A stretch of DNA of 64,000 bases from Acinetobacter sp. NIPH 2100. Lineage in GTDB: Bacteria; Pseudomonadota; Gammaproteobacteria; Pseudomonadales; Moraxellaceae. The translations under genes were made by a program, and so were the position numbers. The DNA lies in assembly GCF_000369805.1 (NCBI RefSeq), contig NZ_KB850224.1, positions 1,101,924 through 1,165,923 on the forward strand, written 5' to 3'. The notes under the pieces are model-generated. The model saw nothing but the letters and a program-made list of their open reading frames with translations, was not told where the DNA came from and did not search any database. Shown here piece after piece: positions 35,217 to 45,209 of the stretch (position 1 is the stretch's first letter; each line of letters opens with the position of its first letter).

Positions 35217-36494
35217 ATGAATCAGATTATCCCAATGCAAAATATTGATATCGATTACAGTAGCTTAGTGCAAAGTGATCGCGCGCATACCTCCCTTTAT
35301 AAAGATGAAAAGATCTTTGAAGATGAGATGCAAAAAATTTATTACAGTACCTGGGTTTGGGTGGCACATGCCAGCGAGATTCCAGAAGGTGGTAGCTACA
35401 AAACCATCAATATTGGTAAGCAACCTGTTGTTGTCGTACGTGATCGTAAGAAAAAAGTGCATGTCTTACTCAATCGCTGTCGTCACCGTGCTGCAACGGT
35501 CTGTGAACATAAAAAAGGTAAAACCAATAGTTTTGTCTGCCCGTACCATGGTTGGAGTTATGCACTTGATGGTTCATTACGTGGTGTACCTTCTCCAGAA
35601 AGTTATGGTGAATGCCTAGATAAATCAGAATTTCCATTGATCAGCCTTCGTGTTGAAGAATACAACGGCATGATTTTCGCGACCTTTAAACAGGATATTG
35701 AGCCCTTAGAAGATTTTCTGGGTGCTGCGAAAAAATGGATTGATCTGTTTATGAAACAAGGCGCGGGTTATCCAATTAAAGTCTTGGGCGAACATCGTTT
35801 CCGTTTCCCTGGTAACTGGAAAATTCAGTTGGAAAATACTACGGATGCTTACCATTTCCCATTGGTACATAAGTCATTTTTAAGTTCTGTGGATGAAAAG
35901 ACTGAAGAATTATTTAACTTTGAAAATCAACCCGGTTATGTCGAAGACTTAGGCAATGGTCATAGTGTCATGGTGATGATTCCTGAGTTGGTTGATTTAG
36001 ATGAAGAGTTAATGGAACGTCCGATTCAGGAGCGTTTTGAAGATTTAGCACAAGCACTACGTGATGAAGGTCATGCTGAACTTGAAGTTCGCCGTATGGT
36101 TCGTGCAGTTGGTGGTTCTGGATTCAACTTGAACTTATTCCCGAATATTGCTTGTTCAATGGCGTTCTTCCGAGTGATGCAGCCGATTTCTGCACATGAA
36201 ACTGAAATTCACCATTCTGTGATTACCATGGATGGTGGTCCACAAATTGCCAACCAATATCGTTTACGTCTGCATGAACATTTCCAAGGCCCATTTGGTT
36301 TCGGTACGCCAGATGATTCAGAGGCTTGGGAGCGCGTACAGCACGGTGCCAATGCCGGTAATGATTTATGGATCATGCTGAATCGTGGTCTGCCAGGCGA
36401 AGTCAAAACTGAAGATGGTTTAAAGAGCGATGTGAGTGCTGAAACTGGCATGCGTGCTGCCTATCAGCAGTGGAAAAAGTTAATGACGGCTTAA
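35217..36494 (+). CDS. iacC: Rieske-type ring-hydroxylating dioxygenase large subunit IacC
   Basis: A 425-residue alpha subunit. I start at the ATG at 35217 (MNQIIPMQNIDIDYSSLVQS), preceded by AAGGA; a longer frame into iacI has no support. The Rieske cluster ligands are in NRCRHRAATVCEH and VCPYHGWSY (C-x-H ... C-x2-H, about residues 88-111). The mononuclear iron site is in ENTTDAYHFPLVHKSF (about 205-220). It acts with IacD as terminal oxygenase and with IacF as reductase. Published work on Acinetobacter and Pseudomonas iac loci ends in catechol, which feeds the cat genes located about 17 kb away in this window. Confidence 0.93.
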   Translation: MNQIIPMQNIDIDYSSLVQSDRAHTSLYKDEKIFEDEMQKIYYSTWVWVAHASEIPEGGSYKTINIGKQPVVVVRDRKKKVHVLLNRCRHRAATVCEHKKGKTNSFVCPYHGWSYALDGSLRGVPSPESYGECLDKSEFPLISLRVEEYNGMIFATFKQDIEPLEDFLGAAKKWIDLFMKQGAGYPIKVLGEHRFRFPGNWKIQLENTTDAYHFPLVHKSFLSSVDEKTEELFNFENQPGYVEDLGNGHSVMVMIPELVDLDEELMERPIQERFEDLAQALRDEGHAELEVRRMVRAVGGSGFNLNLFPNIACSMAFFRVMQPISAHETEIHHSVITMDGGPQIANQYRLRLHEHFQGPFGFGTPDDSEAWERVQHGANAGNDLWIMLNRGLPGEVKTEDGLKSDVSAETGMRAAYQQWKKLMTA

Positions 36495-36505
36495 GGAGAA
36501 GCGCG

Positions 36506-36991
36506 ATGAAAATTGATTTAAATTTATTGAATGAAGTGACCGCGTTTATCTGGGCTGAAGCCGATATGTTGGATCATTCTGAACATGATGCGTGGCTGAA
36601 GTTGTGGAATGAAAAAGGTGTTTATATCATTCCAATCGACTCAAGCTTGACCGATTACGAAAATAATTTGAACTATGCCTATGATGATCATCATATGCGC
36701 AAATTACGCGTTGCCCGTTTAGAAAATGGTGAGGCAATTTCAGCATCTCCAAAGGCCAATACAGTGCGTAGTGTGTCACGTGTTCGTATCATCAAAGATC
36801 AAGATGGTGAAATTATCTTGCGTTGTGCACAAAATTTACGCGAGTTCCGCAAAGAAAGTTTGAAACATTACACTGCTGATGTGACCTTTCATTTAGCTCG
36901 TGATACCGATCAGGGCTTTAAAATCAATCGTAAAATTATTAATTTAGTTAACTCTACCGATACTTTAGCGGGTATCAGTTACATTCTCTAG
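36506..36991 (+). CDS. iacD: Ring-hydroxylating dioxygenase small subunit IacD
   Basis: A 161-residue beta subunit with the cone-shaped NTF2-like fold (TAFIWAEADMLDHSEHDAWL, YENNLNYAYDDHHMRKLRVA, then INRKIINLVNSTDTLAGISY). It starts at 36506 with AAGGAG ahead; an in-frame ATG at 36470 lies within iacC and is rejected. Partner of IacC in a hexameric oxygenase. Spacing to iacC is 11 bp and to iacE 10 bp, so they are co-transcribed. Confidence 0.9.
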   Translation: MKIDLNLLNEVTAFIWAEADMLDHSEHDAWLKLWNEKGVYIIPIDSSLTDYENNLNYAYDDHHMRKLRVARLENGEAISASPKANTVRSVSRVRIIKDQDGEIILRCAQNLREFRKESLKHYTADVTFHLARDTDQGFKINRKIINLVNSTDTLAGISYIL

Positions 36992-37001
36992 GAGAACAAA
37001 A

Positions 37002-37739
37002 ATGAAACAGGTTGTTTTAGTGACTGGCGCCGCTTCTGGTTTGGGTAATGTCATTGCAGAATATTTTGCCAGTCAGGGTCATCAAGTCATTCTGTCTGCA
37101 AGTACCTTGGAAAAGGCTGAGGCTGCCAAAGCACGTAGTCCACATACCGAGAATTTGTTCCCATTGAAATTAGATATTTCAGTTGAAGCTGATTTTCATG
37201 CAGCTGTGCAGTGGATTACGCAAAAGTTCTCCAAGCTGGATGTGCTGATTAACAATGCCACGGTCACCAAAGCAACGCCTGTTTTGGACATCACTGCCGC
37301 TGATTTTGATTGGATTACGCAAGTCAATCAACGTGGCACTTTTCAAGCCTGTCAGATCATTGGCAAATATATGGCAGATCAAGGCTATGGCCGTATCGTC
37401 AATATGGCTTCTTTAGCTGGTCAAAATGGCGGGACGGCAACAGGTGCGCACTATGCAGCGACTAAAGGTGCCATTGTGACATTGACAAAAATTTTTGCCA
37501 AAGAGTTTGCAGCCAAGGGCGTTACGGTGAATGCCATTGCTCCTGGACCTATGGAATCACCAATCGTACACAGCGTGGTATCTGACGAAAAAATGTCGCA
37601 GTTTATTCAAAACATACCGGTCAAAGCATTGGGTAGCATGGAGTTTATTGCTGAAACCTGTGCTTTATTGGCAAGCCCAAGTGCAGCCTTTGTAACAGGT
37701 GCGACATGGGATATTAACGGTGGATTATTTATGCGTTAA
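37002..37739 (+). CDS. iacE: Short-chain dehydrogenase IacE
   Basis: A 245-residue classical SDR. NAD(P) motif VTGAASGLGN at 7-16, NNA motif (LINNATVTKATPV), catalytic Ser in NMASLAGQNGG, Tyr151 and Lys155 in HYAATKGAI, and the C-terminal GATWDINGGLF. It oxidises or reduces an indole-3-acetate intermediate, such as a hydroxy-oxindole acid, in the iac pathway; the exact substrate is not visible in the sequence. Strong ribosome site AGGAG. Confidence 0.9.
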   Translation: MKQVVLVTGAASGLGNVIAEYFASQGHQVILSASTLEKAEAAKARSPHTENLFPLKLDISVEADFHAAVQWITQKFSKLDVLINNATVTKATPVLDITAADFDWITQVNQRGTFQACQIIGKYMADQGYGRIVNMASLAGQNGGTATGAHYAATKGAIVTLTKIFAKEFAAKGVTVNAIAPGPMESPIVHSVVSDEKMSQFIQNIPVKALGSMEFIAETCALLASPSAAFVTGATWDINGGLFMR

Positions 37740-37772
37740 GCCATTGGTTTAACGTGTAAAAGGAGATTAATC

Positions 37773-38726
37773 ATGACTACACTTTATAATGTTGTTGTCA
37801 AAAACCGACATGTTGAAGGTGAAAATGTTGCAGTCATGGAGTTTGAATCTGCAACATCGACAGCCTTGCCAAAAGTTGAAGCTGGTGCCCATATTGATGT
37901 GCATTTACCCAACGGTATGGTACGTCAATATTCACTTTGCCAAAATCCGAATGACCTCGGAAAATTCCGTCTCGGGATTTTACGTGATCCAGAATCTCGT
38001 GGTGGCTCAATTTCTGCATTTGATGAATTGAAAGATGGCATGCAGATTCAGGTCAGTGAACCTAAAAATCTTTTCCCTCTGGTGAAAGCAAAGCATTCAG
38101 TGCTGATTGGTGGTGGCATTGGCATCACGCCATTAATCACCATGGCCTATCAATTGGCGCAAGAAGGTGCATCTTTTGAGTTGCATTATTGTGGTGCTAG
38201 CCCTGAACGCTGTGCCTTTGTTGATGAAATTAAAACAGGCACATTAGCACCGTTTACCACCTTTCATTTTAAATCAGAGGGTGCCAGCCATCGCGAATTT
38301 TTCCAGTCCGCAATCAAGGGCATTGATGCTGCAAGTCATATTTATACTTGTGGGCCCAATGGCTTTATGGACTGGGTGATTAATTTGGCCGTTACACAAA
38401 GCTTTCCTGAACAACAGATTCATAAAGAATATTTTCAGGTTGAAGTGGAAACTGGTGGTGAGGCTTTTGAAGTGGTGGCCGAACGCAGTGGCAAAATTAT
38501 TTTGGTCAATTCTGAAGAAACCATTTTACAAGCCTTGGCTCGTGAAGGTATTGAGATTGAGATGTCATGCGAGCAAGGCGTTTGCGGTACTTGCATGTGC
38601 GATGTGATTGAAGGTGAACCAGACCATCGCGATGTATATTTTACCGATGAAGAAAAAGCCAGCAACGAGCAAATATTGGTGTGTTGTTCCCGCTCTAAGT
38701 CAGCACGGTTGGTACTCGATATTTAA
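37773..38726 (+). CDS. iacF: Ferredoxin-type reductase component IacF
   Basis: A 317-residue reductase with FNR-like FAD/FMN domain (VRQYSLCQNPNDLGKFRLGI), NAD domain (VLIGGGIGITPLITMAYQLA, IYTCGPNGFMDWV) and a C-terminal plant-type [2Fe-2S] domain (MSCEQGVCGTCMCDVIEGEP, then ILVCCSRS; C-x4-C-x2-C ... C). That order is the phthalate-dioxygenase-reductase type. It passes electrons from NADH to the Rieske oxygenase IacCD. AAGGAG precedes the ATG; it follows iacE by 33 bp. Confidence 0.92.
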   Translation: MTTLYNVVVKNRHVEGENVAVMEFESATSTALPKVEAGAHIDVHLPNGMVRQYSLCQNPNDLGKFRLGILRDPESRGGSISAFDELKDGMQIQVSEPKNLFPLVKAKHSVLIGGGIGITPLITMAYQLAQEGASFELHYCGASPERCAFVDEIKTGTLAPFTTFHFKSEGASHREFFQSAIKGIDAASHIYTCGPNGFMDWVINLAVTQSFPEQQIHKEYFQVEVETGGEAFEVVAERSGKIILVNSEETILQALAREGIEIEMSCEQGVCGTCMCDVIEGEPDHRDVYFTDEEKASNEQILVCCSRSKSARLVLDI

Positions 38727-38777
38727 GGGATTTAAATAGAATAAATCCCTATCAGATACAAGCCGAAAATAGGATAA

Positions 38778-39752
<975 letters not shown>

Positions 39753-39759
39753 GGCGCTG

Positions 39760-39793
39760 AAAACCGACAGGAATGAGTGTTCTTGTCGGTTTT
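39760..39793 (+). terminator. Terminator of the iac operon
   Basis: AAAACCGACAGGAA (39760-39773) pairs with TTCTTGTCGGTTTT (39780-39793), one G-U pair, 6-base loop, followed by more T. It starts 8 bp after the iacG stop. Confidence 0.85.
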
Positions 39794-39936
39794 TAAATTG
39801 AGCATAGATTTTAGATGAAGATAGTCAGGCCTAATCTCAGTTTTTTCTTCTTTCTTTAACTGTAAAGGCCAAATGTTTTCATTAGGGGTAGGATGCCTTA
39901 AAACTGATTTCATCGATCTATTCGAGGGAAACAAGG

Positions 39937-40845
39937 ATGGATAAGCATAAGAAAAGTGAAATGACACAATGGTCTGAAAATATTCAAAATGTTTGCGGTG
40001 ATTTTAAAACCAGTTTTGATAAGCAACCTGATTTGTTTATCGGCGAAGTGCAGTCTTTTTTATTGGGCGAAACCGAAATTGTCTTTATTAAAAGTAATGC
40101 GATTTACTTTTTAAGAAAAAAAGGAATGGCAGATCGAGTCAACGATCGTTTCTGTTTTCTCGTGTTGCAACATACTGGCAAAATGCGTATTGGTTATAAA
40201 AATCAGGATATTTATTTAAATGAAGGAGATATCGTTTTACTCGATCCTGACGAAACTATAGAAATGTATCCGCAAGGCTTATTTACCCATATCTCAGTAC
40301 ATTTATCCCGTGAAAAATTATTCAAGCAAGGTATAACAACGGACTATTTTGGCAAATTAACGACTTCGAATATGAGTGGGCACTTGCTCAAATGTCTATT
40401 ACAGAGCTTATCCGCTGCAAATATTGAACTGTGGTATGCAAAAGAAGACGGCAATGCTTTCGAAGATGCCTTAATTGCTCTAATTAAACCGACTATTAAT
40501 TATAAAAATATTGAAATGATTGACCATCATAGGTTGAAAGCAGAACGATTTATTTTAGAAAATTTAGTCCATCCCAATTTGAATGCCCAAATGATTGCAG
40601 ATCATTTGAATATTTCTCTCAGACAGCTATATCGTTTATTCAAGAACGAAGAAACCTCAATCCATAAATATATTCAAATGCGCAGGCTGGAAAAAGTTCA
40701 ATACGATCTTAAAGACAATAAAAATAAGAACTTATCTATTACTGAAATGGCGATGAAATGTGGCTTTGGAGACAGTGCACATTTTTCAAAATTGTTTAGA
40801 AAAACTGTAGGGATCTCTCCTAAAGCGTTTAGAGCAAAAACATAA
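39937..40845 (+). CDS. AraC-family regulator, FeaR-like
   Basis: A 302-residue activator. An N-terminal sensor (FCFLVLQHTGKMRIGYKNQD, then LNEGDIVLLDPDETIEMYPQ) is of the AraC_binding_2 type seen in FeaR. The C-terminal double helix-turn-helix is NAQMIADHLNISLRQLYRLF and ITEMAMKCGFGDSAHFSKLF. FeaR proteins control oxidation of aromatic amines and aldehydes (tynA, feaB in E. coli). Here the downstream genes are a GMC oxidoreductase and an aldehyde dehydrogenase, which matches an alcohol/aldehyde oxidation role. GAGGG lies ahead of the ATG. Confidence 0.82.
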   Translation: MDKHKKSEMTQWSENIQNVCGDFKTSFDKQPDLFIGEVQSFLLGETEIVFIKSNAIYFLRKKGMADRVNDRFCFLVLQHTGKMRIGYKNQDIYLNEGDIVLLDPDETIEMYPQGLFTHISVHLSREKLFKQGITTDYFGKLTTSNMSGHLLKCLLQSLSAANIELWYAKEDGNAFEDALIALIKPTINYKNIEMIDHHRLKAERFILENLVHPNLNAQMIADHLNISLRQLYRLFKNEETSIHKYIQMRRLEKVQYDLKDNKNKNLSITEMAMKCGFGDSAHFSKLFRKTVGISPKAFRAKT

Positions 40846-40972
40846 GCTTATTATTGTTATTTATAGTCTAGATGTCACTTTTTTACCCTATCTCCGTCGC
40901 ATTTTGACAAGAACAATGACACGCATAAATGCTCAAATCTTACTAAGGGAATTTAATTCATAGGGAAGCAGA

Positions 40973-42577
40973 ATGAAGACAGAATATGACTACATCATCA
41001 TAGGCGCAGGTTCAGCAGGTTGTGTCGTTGCAGCAAGATTACTAGAGGCAAAAGCTGGACGGGTGTTGGTATTAGAAGCGGGAAGTAAAGACAGCAGTAT
41101 GTTCCATACCATCCCCGCAACCGTGATTAAAGTGTTTCAGCAAAAATCGTGGCCGTATATGACGGTACCACAACAGCATTGTAATCATCGTGAAATGATT
41201 CTTGCACAAGGTAAAGTGCTCGGTGGTGGCAGTTCAGTGAATGGCATGGTTTATTGCCGTGGGCAACGTCAGGATTATGATTTATGGGCTTCAGAATGGG
41301 GGTGTAGCAACTGGTCATATCAGGATGTTTTACCCTTTTTCAAAAAAGCTGAACAGAATGAAAGTCTGGGTGACCAATATCATGGACAAGATGGCATCTT
41401 ACCTGTGAGTGAAAACCGTTACCGTCATCCATTGACTTTGGCCTGTATTCGAGCTGGACAAGAAATGGGCATGAAATATGTCAACGATATAAATGGATGG
41501 GATCAGGCAGGTGTTGGGTTCTACCAAACCACAACCAAAAATGGTGAGCGGGCCAGTACGTCAAAAACCTATTTGAAATCAGTTGAAAATAATCCTGCAC
41601 TTACCGTAATTACCGATGCATTGGTTCACAAAATAGAAACACAAGGTAATAAAGCAACGGGTGTTACATACAGCATTGCAGGAAAGACGCCTGTGACAGC
41701 ACAGGCTCGTAAAGAGGTTGTGGTAAGTGCTGGGGCAATTGGGAGTCCTAAAGTTCTTTTACTCTCAGGTATTGGTCCAAAAGCGCATTTAGACGAATTA
41801 GGAATTGAGTGTATTCAGGATTTACCTGTAGGCGAAAATTTTCATGACCATTTACATATGTCAGTCAATGCAACAGTAACGACGAATAATAGCTTATTGG
41901 GTGAAGACCAAGGTCTAAAAGCAGTACGACATTTTCTACAATGGCGTTTTACACGTTCAGGGTTATTAACTTCAAATATTTTGGAAGGTGGCGGATTTAT
42001 CGACACCAATAACAATGGCCGACCAGATGTCCAATTCCATTTCTTACCTGTGCTAGATAATTTTGATAATACCCCAGGAGAAAAAGCAGCAGCCTTAGAA
42101 CACGGGCTCACGATTAAGGTTGGACATGTACAACCTAAAGCAAGAGGAGCTTTACGTTTAAGCAGTAAGGACCCTAATGCATTTCCGATTATTGATCCAA
42201 ATTACTTGGGCCATCAAGACGATATTGATGCCAATATTCGAGCAGTACAAGCGGGTCTGCGTCTATTACAGCAACCTGCACTCAAAGCGATTGTGAAACA
42301 GGTCATCGAGCCTGCAAATATTGATCCAGATGATATAGCAGGAATTGATAAATGGATGCGTCAAAATATCAAAACTGTTTATCACCCAGCAGGTAGCTGC
42401 AAAATGGGGAATTCTGCACAGGATTCCGTTACGGGCCAAAACTTAAAAGTGCATGGTTTCCAAAATTTAAGAGTCATCGACTGCTCAATATGCCCACAAG
42501 TTCCAAGTGGAAACACCAATGCCATCGCAATCATGATTGGTGAGCGCGGTGCTGATTTTATCGTCAATAACGCTTGA
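40973..42577 (+). CDS. GMC-family FAD oxidoreductase (choline/alcohol dehydrogenase-like)
   Basis: A 534-residue flavoprotein. FAD-binding DYIIIGAGSAGCVVAARLLE at the N-terminus, GMC signature 1 (GKVLGGGSSVNGMVYCRGQR), signature 2 (SAGAIGSPKVLLLSGIGP), and the C-terminal catalytic region with VYHPAGSCKMG and QVPSGNTNAIAIMIGERGAD. It has no signal peptide, so it acts in the cytoplasm or at the membrane surface. It oxidises an alcohol to an aldehyde; the adjacent aldehyde dehydrogenase would take the product to the acid. Substrate is likely aromatic or long-chain by context, but this is inference. AGGGAAG precedes the ATG. Confidence 0.9.
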   Translation: MKTEYDYIIIGAGSAGCVVAARLLEAKAGRVLVLEAGSKDSSMFHTIPATVIKVFQQKSWPYMTVPQQHCNHREMILAQGKVLGGGSSVNGMVYCRGQRQDYDLWASEWGCSNWSYQDVLPFFKKAEQNESLGDQYHGQDGILPVSENRYRHPLTLACIRAGQEMGMKYVNDINGWDQAGVGFYQTTTKNGERASTSKTYLKSVENNPALTVITDALVHKIETQGNKATGVTYSIAGKTPVTAQARKEVVVSAGAIGSPKVLLLSGIGPKAHLDELGIECIQDLPVGENFHDHLHMSVNATVTTNNSLLGEDQGLKAVRHFLQWRFTRSGLLTSNILEGGGFIDTNNNGRPDVQFHFLPVLDNFDNTPGEKAAALEHGLTIKVGHVQPKARGALRLSSKDPNAFPIIDPNYLGHQDDIDANIRAVQAGLRLLQQPALKAIVKQVIEPANIDPDDIAGIDKWMRQNIKTVYHPAGSCKMGNSAQDSVTGQNLKVHGFQNLRVIDCSICPQVPSGNTNAIAIMIGERGADFIVNNA

Positions 42578-42616
42578 TGGTTTTATCTCTGATTGTATTA
42601 AAATGAGGATAGAAAG

Positions 42617-44104
42617 ATGAGTGAAGTACACGTTTTAGCGAGTGTTCAGCAATTTATTCAGCGTCAACATGGTCATTTTATTGATGGTAAATGGGTTAAT
42701 GCTGACAATCAGCAACGCATAGAATTAATTAATCCTGCAACTGAACAGGTTGTTTCAACTATTGCTGTAGGCAGTCAAAGCGATGTTGAAAAAGCGGTGA
42801 ATAGTGCCCATGCTGCATTTAACAATGCTTGGGCCAATACCTCGCCCTACGAGCGTGGCATTAAACTGAATAAATTGGCAGATTTGGTTGAAGCGCATGC
42901 TGAAGAATTAGCACAGTTGGAAACCTTGACTACAGGTAAGTTAATTAATTTGGCTAGACATCTGGAGGTGGCCAATACTGTTATTTTTCTACGTTATTTT
43001 GCGGGTTGGGCGACCAAAATTCATGGTCAAACCATGCAGCCTTCGATTCCATCCGCAAATGGTGAAAAATATACTGCGTATACCATACGTCAACCTGTTG
43101 GTGTGGTCGCAGGTATTGTGCCATGGAATTTTTCATTGATGATTGGAATCTGGAAGATTGGTTCAGCGCTCTCTACAGGTTGTACTATTGTTGTGAAGCC
43201 GAGTGAGTTCACCACACTTTCTTTATTACGTTTGGCAGAGCTTGCGATTGAAGCGGGAATTCCAGCGGGTGTGATTAACGTCGTAACAGGTGCAGGTCAA
43301 ACAGGGCAGCACTTAATCGACTCGAAGTTGGTTAAAAAAGTTTCCTTCACGGGGTCTGTACCAACAGGAATTGCGATTGGGAAGCAGGCAACTGGCAACG
43401 ATTTAAAACATATCAGTTTAGAACTGGGTGGCAAAAATGCAGCGGCAATTTTAGCGGATGCCAATATCGATGAAATTTTACCTACCTTGTTGCAAGCAAC
43501 TTATGTGCATCAAGGGCAAGTCTGCGCAGCACCTGAGCGTTTCTTGGTACACCGTTCTAAATATGATGAGCTGGTACAAAAGGCAGCCGCCGCAATTCAG
43601 CAACTGAAAATTGGTTCACCGCTAGATGAATCAAGCATGCTTGGGCCTTTATCGAATAAACCACATCTTGAAAAAGTAAAACATTATCTTGATCTGGCTC
43701 AGCAAAATCAGCAAGTCATTTCAGGCGGAAAGGTGCTGGAGCAAACGGGTTATTTTGTCGAACCAACTTTGCTTGCGGTGAAGGATATCAATGATCCTTT
43801 ATTTTTGGAGGAAACTTTTGGTCCTGTGATTTCTGTAACGCCATTTGACAGTGATGATGAGTTAATTGAAATGATGAATCATTCACGCTTTGGCTTAACC
43901 GCAAGCTTATGGACCAATGATTTGTCGAAAGCATTGCGCTTAATTCCTCGGGTGGAAGCAGGTTCTATCTGGGTGAATATGCATACTTTCCTTGATCCAG
44001 CAGTGCCTTTTGGCGGGGTAAAAGCATCAGGGATAGGACGTGAATTCTCGGATGCATTTATTGAGGACTATACCGAATTGAAATCGGTCATGATTCGCTA
44101 CTAA
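42617..44104 (+). CDS. NAD-dependent aldehyde dehydrogenase (FeaB/betaine-aldehyde type)
   Basis: A 495-residue ALDH. NAD fold motif IVPWNFSLMIGIWKIGSALS, catalytic Glu269 in ELGGKNAAAIL, nucleophile Cys303 in HQGQVCAAPERF, and the late motif LEETFGPVISVTPF. Length and spacing of the catalytic residues are normal. It follows the GMC gene by 39 bp and is under the same probable FeaR-like control, so the pair oxidises an alcohol to a carboxylate. Phenylacetaldehyde is one candidate substrate given the FeaR-like regulator and the penicillin-acylase gene nearby; this is inference. Confidence 0.92.
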   Translation: MSEVHVLASVQQFIQRQHGHFIDGKWVNADNQQRIELINPATEQVVSTIAVGSQSDVEKAVNSAHAAFNNAWANTSPYERGIKLNKLADLVEAHAEELAQLETLTTGKLINLARHLEVANTVIFLRYFAGWATKIHGQTMQPSIPSANGEKYTAYTIRQPVGVVAGIVPWNFSLMIGIWKIGSALSTGCTIVVKPSEFTTLSLLRLAELAIEAGIPAGVINVVTGAGQTGQHLIDSKLVKKVSFTGSVPTGIAIGKQATGNDLKHISLELGGKNAAAILADANIDEILPTLLQATYVHQGQVCAAPERFLVHRSKYDELVQKAAAAIQQLKIGSPLDESSMLGPLSNKPHLEKVKHYLDLAQQNQQVISGGKVLEQTGYFVEPTLLAVKDINDPLFLEETFGPVISVTPFDSDDELIEMMNHSRFGLTASLWTNDLSKALRLIPRVEAGSIWVNMHTFLDPAVPFGGVKASGIGREFSDAFIEDYTELKSVMIRY

Positions 44105-44130
44105 GCCAATTCATTCTAAACAGCAAAACG

Positions 44131-44157
44131 AGGAGATGTCGGCATTTGACATCTCCT
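44131..44157 (+). terminator. Hairpin after aldehyde dehydrogenase, before SphA-like gene
   Basis: AGGAGATGTC (44131-44140) pairs with GACATCTCCT (44148-44157), 10 bp perfect with a 7-base loop; a T run follows about 10 bp later. It may be a terminator or an attenuator lowering expression of the next gene. Confidence 0.55.
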
Positions 44158-44191
44158 TGAGGATCTTTTTGCGTAAAATAAGGATATTAAA

Positions 44192-45127
44192 ATGAAAAAA
44201 CAATCGATCGCTTTAACTTTGTTGTGCAGTTCTGGTGCGCTTTATGCCAGTGATCTACCCACCATTAATTTAGGTATGTCGAGCTTTGTCGATGGTGCTG
44301 TTCCAGCAGGAACAGGTTGGTATGCACAAACCTATTTCCAAAATTATAGTGCCGATAGTATTCGAGATGCACAAGGCAACAAAATTCCACTGCCTCGATC
44401 AGAAATTGATTATCAGGCGATCGTCCAGCAAATCAGCTATATGTCTGATATTAAAGTGGCTGGCGGAAATATCGGTTTAAATATGCTAGTGCCTATCCTT
44501 GGGCATATTGATGTGGATGATGGCTTAAATAATCAGGCAATCAAGGCTCAACGAGGATTAGGTGATTTGCTGATTGGGCCATTTATTCAGTTTGATCCAA
44601 TTATGGGAGAAAATGGACCGAAATTTGCTCATCGTTTTGAATTCCAAATGAATTTGCCAACAGGACGCTATGATCGCAACAAAGATATTAACCCAAGTGC
44701 AAATACCGTGTCTTTAGATCCGTATTGGGCTGCGACTTATTGGTTCAATCCTCAATGGACGGTATCAACGCGATTACATTATCTGTATAACTTTAAAAAT
44801 GATGATCCAAATTATAGTTTTGGCAATGCTGATGACATGCAGGCAGGGCAAGCTTTTCATGCAAACTTTGAAACCAGCTATGCAGTGAATCCACAACTCC
44901 GTTTGGGGCTAAATGGGTATTGGTTAAAACAAATCACCGATACAGAAGTCGATGGTGAAAAAGTGAAAGGTCGCCGTGAGCAAGTGTGGGCCATTGGTCC
45001 CGGAGCAATGTATAGCTTTTCACAACATGATCATTTGGTTGCAAATGCCTATTTCGAGCAAGATGCCGAAAATCGGCCACAAGGAACCAGTGTAATTTTA
45101 AGATTTGTACATCATTTCCATAAATAA
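44192..45127 (+). CDS. Outer-membrane SphA / phenol-degradation (MetA) family protein
   Basis: A 311-residue protein with a signal peptide (MKKQSIALTLLCSSGALYAS) and a beta-barrel-like mature part full of alternating aromatic strands (GWYAQTYFQNYSADS, HRFEFQMNLPTGRYD, YWAATYWFNPQWTVS). It ends with the aromatic strand ILRFVHHFHK. This matches the Phenol_MetA_deg/SphA family of outer-membrane channels found beside degradation genes. It probably lets a hydrophobic substrate across the outer membrane for the GMC and aldehyde dehydrogenase. AAGGA precedes the ATG. Confidence 0.82.
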   Translation: MKKQSIALTLLCSSGALYASDLPTINLGMSSFVDGAVPAGTGWYAQTYFQNYSADSIRDAQGNKIPLPRSEIDYQAIVQQISYMSDIKVAGGNIGLNMLVPILGHIDVDDGLNNQAIKAQRGLGDLLIGPFIQFDPIMGENGPKFAHRFEFQMNLPTGRYDRNKDINPSANTVSLDPYWAATYWFNPQWTVSTRLHYLYNFKNDDPNYSFGNADDMQAGQAFHANFETSYAVNPQLRLGLNGYWLKQITDTEVDGEKVKGRREQVWAIGPGAMYSFSQHDHLVANAYFEQDAENRPQGTSVILRFVHHFHK

Positions 45128-45145
45128 TGATTTAAATGCAATCTA

Positions 45146-45178
45146 AGCAGCAAAATATCTTGAGGATATTTTGCTGCT
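45146..45178. terminator. Bidirectional terminator between SphA-like and penicillin acylase genes
   Basis: AGCAGCAAAATATC (45146-45159) pairs perfectly with GATATTTTGCTGCT (45165-45178) over 14 bp with a 5-base loop, located between converging genes. Confidence 0.88.
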
Positions 45179-45209
45179 TTAACAGAAGCTTAAATGTCAG
45201 CTGAGTATT